Assembly (NCBI RefSeq): GCF_025963695.1
Contig: NZ_JAOQAH010000083.1
Location: forward strand, 43,862-107,861
Origin: Segetibacter sp.
GTDB lineage: Bacteria > Bacteroidota > Bacteroidia > Chitinophagales > Chitinophagaceae
Direction of reading: 5' to 3'
DNA length: 64,000 bases
Under the pieces are notes generated by a model that saw only the letters and a list, made by a program, of their open reading frames with translations, had not been told where the DNA came from and did not search any database. The position numbers were made by a program, and so were the translations under genes. Shown one piece after another: positions 17,034 through 25,830 of this stretch. Positions within the stretch are counted from its first letter, which is position 1. Every line of letters starts with the position of its first letter.

Positions 17034-19187
17034 TTATCCCACCATTACTTTATTATAAGCCATTATGAAAAGTGCACCCAGGTTTTTGTATGGCGGTACG
17101 TAGTCTTCGAACATGTTATTGTCCTTCAATTTCTTGCCTAAGTTTTTCCACATTTCGGGCCAGTTCAAATCTTTGCCCTGCCTGAGCGTTTCTGTTATAC
17201 TCATAATCATTGGTCCGTTAACAGCTCCGGTTCCGGTTTGCTTACTAGCGATTATATGAGCATAAGGAGAGATATCGAGCACACGGTTTATATTTTGGTA
17301 CCCACCGCAGCTTCCCAGGAAAACAACTTTAGTTGTTCTGAATAATTGCTTTATTGTTGAGGCTACATGATAACTATGGCCACGATGTATTACAATAGTT
17401 GGCGTTAATTCATTGTCACTAAGATATTCCCCCAAATTTTCCTGCGCTTTATCATCTAATCCTTCTTTTTCGTCGAGGGGCTTGTTGGCATAAATAATAA
17501 CAGGTATACCCTTCGTTGAACTTACTTCTATCCAGTCTGGCTTATTGACCATTTTCCATCCGGGAGTGTTATACAAACTCTTGAATTGATTATAAGAATA
17601 AAGACCATCCTTATCTCCAAAAAAGAATTGCTGAATAACAATTTTACCTTTAGCATCTTTTAAGGAGTTGTTGTTAACGATGTAAATAGGAGGAATGCCA
17701 AACTTTTTAGATATATCTATTGTACTTGTAGAGTCAAGACTTAGAAATATACTGTTTAGAAGATCGTAAATAGCCAACCCTCTTTTGTTCTCGTCTTTGT
17801 TTTGCTGTTGTAAGTTAGATTGAACTTCTTCTAAGATTAGTTTTCGTAGCGCCTGGTCAGAAATACTTGCATAACTGTCCGCCACATCTACTGCGTCTTC
17901 AAGGCTTCCTGTTTTTTCTAACCCACCTGCAAAAGACCGCATCAAAATTTCAGCATTTGCCTTCTCCATCCTTACCAAGAAGTTGTCGAGTGTATTGTAG
18001 TTTGCTGCCATTTTAATGAACTTTTTAAAATGGTCAAAGTTTACACTCATTAGAAGAGAGTCGCTGTTAGGGTTTTTCATTCGTTGAAATATCCTTTCAT
18101 ACACCTTTAGGTAGCTGCTTGTATATATTTCAGTCTCGGCCATTACACATAAGTAGTACAGCTCCTGTGGATTTAAGGGTTCTACTTTTTTCATTCTGAT
18201 AATATCCGGCTCGTCGTGGAGGCCATTGATAACATTGATAAAACTTTCAATAGCTTTCCGCCTAAGCATTTCTGTTAGTGCTGCCATAGCCATTGGGGTG
18301 TCCCTTTTTCGTAAACGTTCCGCATAATCAATTTGCGTATTTACCAGCAGCCTGTAGTACTTAAACTCGTCACTTTTACTCTTGTCAATTTCCTCTCGCG
18401 TAACTCTGCCTTTATATAAATTATCAAGGAAAGGAAAATATAAGCGGCCTTCTTTTAAAGAAGCCAAACTTGCAATTGTTTTAATTAAAGGATCGTCGCT
18501 GTTGTGAATCTTTTTGCCAATTTCGGTATTTGATTGGGCGTATGAATACACATCTTCCTGATGTGTGCGGGCAGCTACTTTTAAAAGACTATCAGCAAAT
18601 GCAGCATTAGGGTTTGCTTTTAAAATTTGGAAGATTTTTTCGGGATGCTTTTGCGAGTTCTTCAGAAGAAGTGCTTCCTTACCCTCAATAATTCCAACAT
18701 TTTTCTGGAAGGCAACGCATTTTACAAGTATGTCTCCTATTTCATACTCGTTCTCAAGTAGCACCGGTTTTATAGATTGCTTTTTCTTTTCAAGGATCAT
18801 GGCCTCTTCATAAGCATTAATAAGGTCCTGCAATTGATCCCCTTTCAAATTTCTAGACCTGTAACTACTTTCAAAGAAAGACAACGCTTCATTTAAGCTT
18901 CTAATAAACTTAACTTTTTGGTTTGCATCAAGGCTATTATCTGCTTCAATATTATCCTGAAGTTGATCTACTTTATTAAAAAGAGCATACGTTATTTGTT
19001 GATTTACTTCTGGGTCGTTCGTCGCATTAAAAAAATGATCTTCTTTTCTATCAAGCTTGTCAATTCCTTTTTGACTCTTGTCAACATTCTCATGAAAAAT
19101 TTTTCTCATCAATGGAACCACGGGTCTTTGAGCGAAGGTGTGAAGCGAGAGCAATACAAGAAGTAGAAACAGTAAATTTTTGGACAT
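17034..19187 (-). CDS. Secreted 717-residue protein with a clan-CD-protease-like C-terminus
   Basis: I do not recognise a named family. The start at 19187 gives MSKNLLFLLLVLLSLHTFAQ, a signal peptide ending at FAQ. Residues 20-500 are mostly helical and charged, with no repeat that I could define. The C-terminal 200 residues contain a beta-strand then IHRGHSYH (His about 604) and VVFLGSCGG (Cys about 627). The hydrophobic-block/HxGH and hydrophobic-block/SC pattern is characteristic of caspase-, gingipain- and CHAT-type cysteine proteases. SPYAHIIASKQTGTGAVNGPMIM follows. The 23-residue His-Cys spacing is shorter than in most clan CD enzymes, so catalytic activity is an inference. It has its own promoter and terminator. 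Confidence 0.6.
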   Translation of the reverse strand: MSKNLLFLLLVLLSLHTFAQRPVVPLMRKIFHENVDKSQKGIDKLDRKEDHFFNATNDPEVNQQITYALFNKVDQLQDNIEADNSLDANQKVKFIRSLNEALSFFESSYRSRNLKGDQLQDLINAYEEAMILEKKKQSIKPVLLENEYEIGDILVKCVAFQKNVGIIEGKEALLLKNSQKHPEKIFQILKANPNAAFADSLLKVAARTHQEDVYSYAQSNTEIGKKIHNSDDPLIKTIASLASLKEGRLYFPFLDNLYKGRVTREEIDKSKSDEFKYYRLLVNTQIDYAERLRKRDTPMAMAALTEMLRRKAIESFINVINGLHDEPDIIRMKKVEPLNPQELYYLCVMAETEIYTSSYLKVYERIFQRMKNPNSDSLLMSVNFDHFKKFIKMAANYNTLDNFLVRMEKANAEILMRSFAGGLEKTGSLEDAVDVADSYASISDQALRKLILEEVQSNLQQQNKDENKRGLAIYDLLNSIFLSLDSTSTIDISKKFGIPPIYIVNNNSLKDAKGKIVIQQFFFGDKDGLYSYNQFKSLYNTPGWKMVNKPDWIEVSSTKGIPVIIYANKPLDEKEGLDDKAQENLGEYLSDNELTPTIVIHRGHSYHVASTIKQLFRTTKVVFLGSCGGYQNINRVLDISPYAHIIASKQTGTGAVNGPMIMSITETLRQGKDLNWPEMWKNLGKKLKDNNMFEDYVPPYKNLGALFIMAYNKVMVG

Positions 19188-19203
19188 ATGATACATAGGT
19201 CAA

Positions 19204-19211
19204 CAAAAATA
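19204..19211 (-). promoter_or_regulatory. -7 box of the clan-CD-like protein gene
   Basis: TATTTTTG on the minus strand lies 16 nt before the ATG at 19187 and matches TAnnTTTG. Confidence 0.45.
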
Positions 19212-19427
19212 CTACCAAAGCCCGTTCCGTATCATCCTCTTTAAGTTTTTAGGTTTTTATTAGTGCTAATCGTAATACTGCTTACAATATTCAAGCAACG
19301 TCCTCCTGTAAAATCCGGTATAGCAGGCAGCTTTATTTGATTTTTTATAGATACTTTTAAAACTGCTTAAGTATATGATTGTACAACTTGTAAAGGAGTT
19401 AACAATTATATAATGCATTCAATCGGG

Positions 19428-19454
19428 TTGCACATTACCTTAAAATTACTTTTG
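19428..19454 (+). promoter_or_regulatory. Promoter of the OmpR-type regulator gene
   Basis: TTG (19428-19430) and TACTTTTG (19447-19454) are 16 nt apart. They form a -33/-7 pair of the Bacteroidota type, with the ATG at 19471. Confidence 0.6.
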
Positions 19455-19470
19455 TCTAAACAATTTGTTA

Positions 19471-20154
19471 ATGGAGGCTACTTTAAAAAAGGTTTTAATA
19501 GTTGATGATGAACCAGATATTCTTGAAATCATTTCTTACAACCTGAAGAAAGAAGGATATGAAATTGTAACAGCTAAAAACGGAATCGAAGCATTAGAAA
19601 AAGCTTCCTCTTTTGAACCAGACCTTGTTATTCTTGATATTATGATGCCTAAAATGAATGGCATCGAGGTCTGTAAAGCGTTGCGATCGAAGCCTGAATA
19701 CAATAATACGCTTATCATATTTCTTACTGCTCTAAGCGACGAGTCTTCTCAAATCAAAGGGCTCGAAACAGGCGCCGACGACTATGTAAATAAACCAATC
19801 AGCCCAAAGGTTTTGGTAAGCCGGGTGAACGCAGTTTTTAGAAGAATACATAAAGAAGACGGCAAAACACTACGACTTGGAAACATGATTATAGACCCCG
19901 AAAAGTTTATGGTTGTTCTGGATGGAAGTGATATTGTACTTGCAAAAAAGGAATTTGAGTTACTTTATTTACTTGCTTCAAAGCCAGGACGCGTTTTTTT
20001 GCGAAATGAGATACTCAGCCAGGTTTGGGGAGCCGAGGTAATTGTTGGAGACCGCACGATAGATGTACACATCAGAAAAATAAGACAGAAGCTTGGAATA
20101 GATTGTATAACAACAGTAAAAGGTGTAGGTTATAAATTTGAATTACAGGATTAA
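19471..20154 (+). CDS. OmpR/PhoB-family response regulator
   Basis: The receiver domain (residues 5-120) has LIVDDEPDIL, phosphoacceptor Asp in LVILDIMMPKMNG, and Lys in DYVNKPISPKVL. The C-terminal winged-helix Trans_reg_C domain (about residues 135-226) shows LAKKEFELLYLLASKPGRVF and VGDRTIDVHIRKIRQKLG, ending VKGVGYKFE. The ATG at 19471 (MEATLKKVLIVDDE) is preferred to an in-frame TTG two codons upstream. The cognate kinase starts 64 nt downstream. The targets are unknown; PhoB-like phosphate control is possible but not shown. Confidence 0.93.
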   Translation: MEATLKKVLIVDDEPDILEIISYNLKKEGYEIVTAKNGIEALEKASSFEPDLVILDIMMPKMNGIEVCKALRSKPEYNNTLIIFLTALSDESSQIKGLETGADDYVNKPISPKVLVSRVNAVFRRIHKEDGKTLRLGNMIIDPEKFMVVLDGSDIVLAKKEFELLYLLASKPGRVFLRNEILSQVWGAEVIVGDRTIDVHIRKIRQKLGIDCITTVKGVGYKFELQD

Positions 20155-20218
20155 AAAAATCCGTTAATACCATATAACCCTTCAAAATAGCTTCTTAGCT
20201 GTTGTAAATCCGTCAAAA

Positions 20219-21262
20219 ATGTTCGCCACAAAAAATCTTTCACCCCAGCAGCTTTCTTTATATACTGCAGCTATATTAACCATTCCAATCACCCTGGGCT
20301 ATTATGTAATGCATCCAAATTGGTGGGTTTCGTTGATTGTGTTTGTAATTGTTTTTTTAGGCAGTTTTCTCCTAATTAAATTTACTCTTGAAAGATTTAT
20401 TTATCGTAAAATCAAGCTCATTTACAAATTCATTTACCAAACCAAGGCTTCTAAAAGAGAAGAAACTTATTATAAATATATACTTCCGCAAAAAAGTATT
20501 GACGAGGTAAGAGAAGATGTAGAGAAATGGGCATCGCAGCAAAAAGAAGAAATTGAAATTTTAAGAAGTAACGAAGCATATCGAAAAGAGTTTCTTCAAA
20601 ACCTGGCCCACGAATTTAAAACGCCCATTTTCGCAATCCAGGGTTATGTAGATACTTTGTTAGATGGTGCGATGGAAAATCCAGCAGTTCGCAAACGTTT
20701 TTTAGAGAACACAGCCCGCAACGTAGACAGGCTGGTAACCCTTGCAAGTGACCTTGACGAAATAACAAAGCTTGAAAGCGGCGAGCAACCCCTAAGTAAA
20801 GCCCCGTTCGTTATACAAGATCTGATTAAAGAAATATACGATTCTCTTTTTATAAAAACCGCTGCTAAAAACATTCGAACTTCTATAAAAAAGGGATGCG
20901 ATCAGCCCGTAACTGTGTATGCTGATAAGGAAAAGATTAAGCAGGTAATTATCAATATCGTAAGCAATTCAACTAAGTACGGAAAAGAAAAAGGTCATAT
21001 AGTAGCTAGTATTTACAAGACCGATGGACAGCACGTTTTAATTGAAATAAGCGATGACGGCATCGGCATTGCAGAGGAACATCTCCCTCGTATTTTTGAA
21101 AGATTTTATCGTACCGACCGAGGTCGGAGCCGCGATGTTGGTGGCACAGGTCTTGGACTTGCTATTTGCAAGCACATCATCGAAGCCCATGGTCAAACCA
21201 TCCACGTGCGGAGCAAACCCGATATTGGGACCACTATTGGTTTTACGCTTGATGTAAAATAA
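20219..21262 (+). CDS. PhoR-like membrane sensor histidine kinase
   Basis: The 347-residue protein has two closely spaced membrane helices at residues 13-32 and 38-58, with almost no periplasmic loop. A short linker helix leads to HisKA with the phosphoacceptor in LAHEFKTPIFAIQGYVDTL. HATPase_c follows, with N-box IVSNSTKYGKEKG, G1 DDGIGIAEEHLPRIFERFYR and G2 GGTGLGLAICKHII. The family resembles PhoR without a PAS domain. It is the partner of the OmpR-type regulator just upstream and very likely in the same transcript. Confidence 0.92.
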   Translation: MFATKNLSPQQLSLYTAAILTIPITLGYYVMHPNWWVSLIVFVIVFLGSFLLIKFTLERFIYRKIKLIYKFIYQTKASKREETYYKYILPQKSIDEVREDVEKWASQQKEEIEILRSNEAYRKEFLQNLAHEFKTPIFAIQGYVDTLLDGAMENPAVRKRFLENTARNVDRLVTLASDLDEITKLESGEQPLSKAPFVIQDLIKEIYDSLFIKTAAKNIRTSIKKGCDQPVTVYADKEKIKQVIINIVSNSTKYGKEKGHIVASIYKTDGQHVLIEISDDGIGIAEEHLPRIFERFYRTDRGRSRDVGGTGLGLAICKHIIEAHGQTIHVRSKPDIGTTIGFTLDVK

Positions 21263-21268
21263 TTCTAG

Positions 21269-21328
21269 TTTTTTTTTGCAACCGGCTTCACTCCTTCTAT
21301 CCACTTTTCTTGCGTCGCACACTTGTAC
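21269..21328 (-). repeat. Dispersed GCGACGCAAC element, copy 5
   Basis: On the minus strand it reads GTACAAGTGTGCGACGCAAG (21309-21328), then GCCGGTTGCAAAAAAAAA, ending 7 nt from the kinase stop codon. It lies in a convergent gap. Confidence 0.8.
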
Positions 21329-21382
21329 TGTTTTTCATTATTGTACGAAGCTTCGGGCGGGGCTCAACTAAATCAACGTGTT

Positions 21383-23164
21383 CTACTTCTTCTGCCTTAC
21401 AGCCCAGTCATCCATCTTTCTTTCCAGCACATCTAATGGCAATGCCCCGTCTTTTAAAATATTGTCATGAAAATCTGCAAGGTTAAAACGGTTCCCCAAC
21501 TCTTGCTGGTTTTTATTTCTTAATTCCGCAATCTTTAAAGCGCCGATTTTATATCCCAGCGCTTGTCCCGGAATAGCCATGTAGCGTTCAATTTCTGCAG
21601 TAGCACCCTGTTCGCTGATCGCTTCATGCTCCATCATATATTTTATAGCTTCTTCTCTTGTCAGGTTTTTTGTATGCAGGCCAACGTCAACAACAAGGCG
21701 AATTGCCCTGTGTATTTCATCGCCCAATGCCGCCATATATTGATAAGGATCCGTGTATAGTCCCAACTCTTTCCCCAACGATTCACAATACAGTGCCCAT
21801 CCTTCTATGTACGCGTTATTGCCACCAAAACGACGAAATTTTGGAAGGGTGGTATCTTCCTGTTGTAGCGAGATCTGGTAGTGGTGGCCTGGAATAGCTT
21901 CATGTAAAAACAAACTTTCCATTCCGCTTGTAGAGTTAAAAGTGGGTGCATCTAAGATGGGAACGTAAAATATACCTGGCCTTGTTCCGTCCGGCGAACC
22001 TTGGTTATATTCTGCACTTGCACTGGCCGCTCTAAAAGCTTCGGTTTGCCTGATTTCAAACGGTGTTTTTGGTACATTGTTAAACATTTTTTTCAGGTTA
22101 GGTTCTATCCGTTCATGAATTTTATCAAAAGCGGCCAATACTTCCGGCGCTGATTTAAAAGGCATAAATTGCTTTTCGTTTTTCATAAAATCAAAGAAAG
22201 CATTCATATATCCTTTAAATCCAACTGAATTTTTTACACTATCCTGCAATCTTCCAATCCGGGCTACTTCGTTAAGTCCTAACTGGTATATCCCCTCAGG
22301 GGTTTTGTTGGTAGTGGTTTGAGCACGTATTAAGTATCGATAATATTCTTTTCCATTTGGCAAAGCGCTTATGCCTGATGTTGCTCTTGATTTTGGCAGG
22401 TATTCGTTGGTAAGAAAATCGCCCAGCTTATTGTAAGCAGGAATAATTTGTTGATGAATGAGAGTCGTAAACGCTTTTTTTAAGCGACTTTTATCCTCAT
22501 AAGAAAAACCATCGGGAAACTTTTTAACCGGGTCAAAAAACAAACTGCTGGTGTCTTCTTTCACCTGCATAGCTCGCATCTGAGGTATCATTTTAAAAAC
22601 CAGTGCTTTTGGTAAAACATAATTAGAAGCAATACCTTTTCTAAAATAAATAATAGCACTATCCGCCCAAACTGAAAATCTTGATGCCCTGATTAACCAG
22701 TCATCGTAGTCTTTTACTGTTTTAAAAGGTTGGTTTCCTGCACCACTTCCCAATTGTGCGATTGTTAACGGAAGACCCCAAAACTGTTGAAAAGGAATGT
22801 GGTTCTCCGGGTAATTCAACCCTTCGAGGTTTATCTGCATCTCCCGCTTAAAACCATCAAAGCTCAGTTTATCCTTATCTGATAAATTTTCACGGTCATG
22901 CTTGATAACATAAGCAAGATAGCGGCTATAAAAATCTTTCAGGGTATCACGATAAGTGCCTGTAAAATCTATAGGTAAGACATGGTTATAGCGCAGATCA
23001 CCAATTCCTGTCGCTTCAAGAGGGTACAACTTTAACCTGTCTTCGTAATAATTGTTTAATAGGGTTGCAAGCTCTTTATTGCCTTCTTTGCCAGCATTGG
23101 TATTACTTAACTTACAGGCAGTAACGGTGATTATTGCAAAAGCTATGATTAACGATCGTTTCAT
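21383..23164 (-). CDS. DUF885 lipoprotein, putative metallopeptidase
   Basis: The N-terminus MKRSLIIAFAIITVTACKLS carries a lipobox (VTAC), so the protein is probably anchored in a membrane. The 593 residues span the DUF885 family. Near the C-terminus is LFLHEAIPGHHYQISLQ, an HExxxGHH motif with the character of a zinc site, followed by YIEGWALYCESLGKELG as a candidate third ligand. The family is widespread and mostly uncharacterised; distant similarity to thermolysin-clan peptidases is the basis for the putative function. The gene is single, with an element copy on each side. Confidence 0.88.
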   Translation of the reverse strand: MKRSLIIAFAIITVTACKLSNTNAGKEGNKELATLLNNYYEDRLKLYPLEATGIGDLRYNHVLPIDFTGTYRDTLKDFYSRYLAYVIKHDRENLSDKDKLSFDGFKREMQINLEGLNYPENHIPFQQFWGLPLTIAQLGSGAGNQPFKTVKDYDDWLIRASRFSVWADSAIIYFRKGIASNYVLPKALVFKMIPQMRAMQVKEDTSSLFFDPVKKFPDGFSYEDKSRLKKAFTTLIHQQIIPAYNKLGDFLTNEYLPKSRATSGISALPNGKEYYRYLIRAQTTTNKTPEGIYQLGLNEVARIGRLQDSVKNSVGFKGYMNAFFDFMKNEKQFMPFKSAPEVLAAFDKIHERIEPNLKKMFNNVPKTPFEIRQTEAFRAASASAEYNQGSPDGTRPGIFYVPILDAPTFNSTSGMESLFLHEAIPGHHYQISLQQEDTTLPKFRRFGGNNAYIEGWALYCESLGKELGLYTDPYQYMAALGDEIHRAIRLVVDVGLHTKNLTREEAIKYMMEHEAISEQGATAEIERYMAIPGQALGYKIGALKIAELRNKNQQELGNRFNLADFHDNILKDGALPLDVLERKMDDWAVRQKK

Positions 23165-23364
23165 TAATAGTAGTTGAAGCGATAAATCTAGCTAAATGTT
23201 GATATAAGTAAAAAAATGTCGGTGGCGAAATAACAGCATGAAGACTAAAAGGAAACAAATGAAAGGCTCGTTTTTGTCGTTCTATAACTGCAACCAACCA
23301 AATGATAGCTCCCCTAAAGCCTGGTTTGGTGCAGGTGTTCAAGGGGTTGAATAGAGAAACATTT

Positions 23365-23440
23365 GTACAAGAGTGCGACGCAACAAAGTGCAATAGAAGC
23401 AGTGTTGCAGGGTTCATAATATTCTTATCCTTACAAAAAG
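23365..23440 (+). repeat. Dispersed GCGACGCAAC element, copy 6
   Basis: An exact GTACAAGAGTGCGACGCAAC is at 23365-23384. The downstream box is weak (GCAGGGTTCATAAT, later ACAAAAAG). It is the only copy in a divergent gap. Confidence 0.8.
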
Positions 23441-23446
23441 CTTTAT

Positions 23447-23454
23447 TACATTTG
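23447..23454 (+). promoter_or_regulatory. -7 box of the DUF4290-murA operon
   Basis: TACATTTG matches TAnnTTTG, 18 nt before the ATG at 23472 and just after a dispersed element copy. Confidence 0.55.
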
Positions 23455-23471
23455 CTCATTAATTTTTTTAC

Positions 23472-24272
23472 ATGGAATATAACACACAGCGCAACCATTT
23501 AACAATGAAAGAATATGGCAGACATATTCAAAGAATGGTGGAACATGTGCTGACTATTGAGGACAGGCAGAAGCGCCAGCAACAGGCGCAGGTGGTGATT
23601 GAACTGATGGGAACGCTTAATCCGCACTTGAAAAACGTAGAAGACTTCAGGCATTTGTTGTGGGATCACCTGTTTTTTGTAAGTGATTTTAAACTTGATG
23701 TTGATTGCCCTTACCCGATACCAACAAAAGAAACATACAAACTAAAACCAGACCCACTTCCTTACCCTAAACGCAAACCGCGATATAACCACTTAGGTAA
23801 AAACCTTGAAATTGTAATTGATAAAGCATTGAAGGAAGAGAACCCTGAGAAAAGGGCAGGTTTTGCAAATTCTATTGCTTATTACATGAAGTTGGCCTAC
23901 AGTAACTGGCATAAAGAATTGGTGCATGATGATGGTATACGTGCTGAGTTGAACGTAATAACAAATGGCCAACTTGAATTTGACAGTACGCCTTTTGTAA
24001 AACATTACCGCCCAAGCGAAGGCCGCGATAATAATAATCGTGGTGGGGGCTTTGGTGAGAACCGCTTTAAACGTAACAATAACGGTGGCCAGTTTCAGCG
24101 TAACAATCGTGATGGTGGAGGAGGGGGCAACCGAGAGGGAGGAAACCTAAGTCGTGACAACAGGAATGCCGGCAGTGCTGGTAGTCGGGATAACCGAAAT
24201 GCACCTAACAATGGCGGCGCAGGAAGGGACAATAGAAACAACAAATTTGGAGGCAATAAAAAGCGTTTTTAG
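23472..24272 (+). CDS. DUF4290 family protein with Asn/Arg/Gly-rich tail
   Basis: Residues 1-180 match the Bacteroidota-specific DUF4290 family, beginning MEYNTQRNHLTMKEYGRHIQRMVEHVL and continuing with GTLNPHLKNVEDFRHLLWDHLFFVSDF. Its function is unknown. The last 85 residues are a low-complexity tail rich in Asn, Arg and Gly (RDNRNAPNNGGAGRDNRNNK), like the RGG-type tails of RNA-binding proteins; RNA binding is only an inference. The stop codon overlaps the GTG start of murA (TAGTG), so the two genes are probably translationally coupled. This pairing points to a role near cell-wall synthesis or simply shared expression. Confidence 0.85.
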   Translation: MEYNTQRNHLTMKEYGRHIQRMVEHVLTIEDRQKRQQQAQVVIELMGTLNPHLKNVEDFRHLLWDHLFFVSDFKLDVDCPYPIPTKETYKLKPDPLPYPKRKPRYNHLGKNLEIVIDKALKEENPEKRAGFANSIAYYMKLAYSNWHKELVHDDGIRAELNVITNGQLEFDSTPFVKHYRPSEGRDNNNRGGGFGENRFKRNNNGGQFQRNNRDGGGGGNREGGNLSRDNRNAGSAGSRDNRNAPNNGGAGRDNRNNKFGGNKKRF

Positions 24273-25579
24273 TGAGTAGTTTCCAGGTTACGGGTGGTAA
24301 AAGACTTAAGGGCGAAATTATTCCGCAGGGAGCAAAAAATGAAGCTCTTCAAATTATCTCCGCGGTTTTGCTTACCTCAGAAGAGGTAACTATCTCAAAC
24401 ATTCCTGACATAGTAGACGTAAACCTGCAAATTGAGTTGTTGCAGGAAATGGGCGTGAAAGTTGACAGAGTGTCGCGCGACACCTGTATTTTTCAGGCTG
24501 ATGAAGTTAACGTTGATCACCTGGGATCAGAAGATTTCAGACAGAAAAGCGGAAAGCTTCGGGGGTCGGTTATGCTTGCAGGTCCATTGCTTGCACGATT
24601 CAAAAAAGCTTATATCCCCAAACCGGGCGGAGACAAAATTGGCCGCAGAAGGTTAGATACCCATATTATAGGATTTCAAAAACTAGGTGCCGAGTTTCAC
24701 TTTGACGACGCCCAACATTTCTTTCAACTGAGTACTACCGGGTTAAAAGGGGTTGATATACTTCTGGATGAACCTTCTGTCACCGGCACTGCCAATATTT
24801 TAATGGCTTCGGTAATGGCTGAAGGAACTACTACCATTTACAACGCAGCCTGCGAACCATATTTGCAGCAGCTTTGTAAAATGCTCATTCGTATGGGTGC
24901 TAACATTTCGGGCGTTGGTAGCAATTTATTGAAAGTAGAAGGCGTAAAGACATTGAAGGGAACAGACCATCGGATGCTTCCGGATATGATTGAGGTGGGT
25001 AGTTTTATAGGTCTTGCTGCAATGACCCAGAGCGAGATAACCATAAAAAACGCGGGAATAGCGCATCTTGGCGTGATACCTGAAAAGTTTGCCCAACTTG
25101 GTATAAAGATGGAGTTTAGAGGAGATGATATTTTTATTCCTTCGCAGGAGAAGTATGAGATACAAACCTTTCTTGATGGAACTGTCTTAACTATTTACGA
25201 TCATCCCTGGCCAGGCTTCACTCCTGATTTAATAAGTATTGTTTTAGTAGTAGCTACACAGGCTGAAGGCAGCGTACTAATTCATCAAAAGATGTTTGAA
25301 AGCCGCCTCTTCTTCGTTGACAAGGTTATGGAGATGGGCGCCCAAATTATTTTATGCGATCCCCACCGAGCTACAGTTATCGGACTGGGAAGAAAGCATG
25401 CCCTTAGAGGTATTACAATGAGTAGCCCCGACATCAGGGCAGGTGTAGCAATGCTGATTGCTGCGTTAAGTGCAGAAGGAAAAAGTACTATTCAAAACAT
25501 CGAACAAATTGACCGGGGGTATCAGAATATTGATAAACGACTGCAGGCATTAGGTGCAGAGATAGTAAGGGTTGAGTAA
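24272..25579 (+). CDS. murA: UDP-N-acetylglucosamine 1-carboxyvinyltransferase with Asp at the fosfomycin site
   Basis: MurA transfers enolpyruvate from PEP to UDP-GlcNAc, the committed step of peptidoglycan synthesis. The 435-residue protein has the catalytic Lys22-Asn23 pair (GAKNEAL), the two-fold inside-out barrel, and the conserved HPWPGFTPDL with the base Asp. The active-site loop reads PKPGGDKIGRRRLDTHI, so the residue aligning with Cys115 of the E. coli enzyme is Asp (about residue 121). Asp-type MurA enzymes are active and naturally insensitive to fosfomycin. Translation starts at GTG overlapping the DUF4290 stop. Confidence 0.96.
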   Translation: MSSFQVTGGKRLKGEIIPQGAKNEALQIISAVLLTSEEVTISNIPDIVDVNLQIELLQEMGVKVDRVSRDTCIFQADEVNVDHLGSEDFRQKSGKLRGSVMLAGPLLARFKKAYIPKPGGDKIGRRRLDTHIIGFQKLGAEFHFDDAQHFFQLSTTGLKGVDILLDEPSVTGTANILMASVMAEGTTTIYNAACEPYLQQLCKMLIRMGANISGVGSNLLKVEGVKTLKGTDHRMLPDMIEVGSFIGLAAMTQSEITIKNAGIAHLGVIPEKFAQLGIKMEFRGDDIFIPSQEKYEIQTFLDGTVLTIYDHPWPGFTPDLISIVLVVATQAEGSVLIHQKMFESRLFFVDKVMEMGAQIILCDPHRATVIGLGRKHALRGITMSSPDIRAGVAMLIAALSAEGKSTIQNIEQIDRGYQNIDKRLQALGAEIVRVE

Positions 25580-25581
25580 TT

Positions 25582-25629
25582 GGCTGATGGTTTAATTACT
25601 GAACTATCTGATTGTTTAATTGATCAGCC
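25582..25629. repeat. Short direct and inverted repeat after murA
   Basis: CTGATGGTTTAATTA (25584) recurs as CTGATTGTTTAATTG (25608) with a 24-nt period. The whole is bracketed by GGCTGAT and ATCAGCC. It may form a hairpin, but there is no T-run, so a terminator role is doubtful. Confidence 0.5.
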
Positions 25630-25830
25630 ACGTGCCTCTTTTATTGCAACTTTCCCCTGAATTTAATCTGATGTTGCTCACTTGGGTGCAGCAGGATAGT
25701 AAAGGTCGATCCCTCACATGCAGTTGTTAAAAACGGTTCTCATAAGTAAGATGAACCATTATTTTTTGTTTGATAGCGGTAAAGGACGAAAAATTAATTC
25801 AACAACCTATCCATCTAACAATTCTGCACT

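Larger units (their letters stand above)
23165..23471. other. 307-nt divergent gap between DUF885 and DUF4290 genes
   Basis: It contains dispersed element copy 6 (23365-23440) and the DUF4290 -7 box. The part nearest DUF885 shows no other structure that I can name. Confidence 0.5.
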
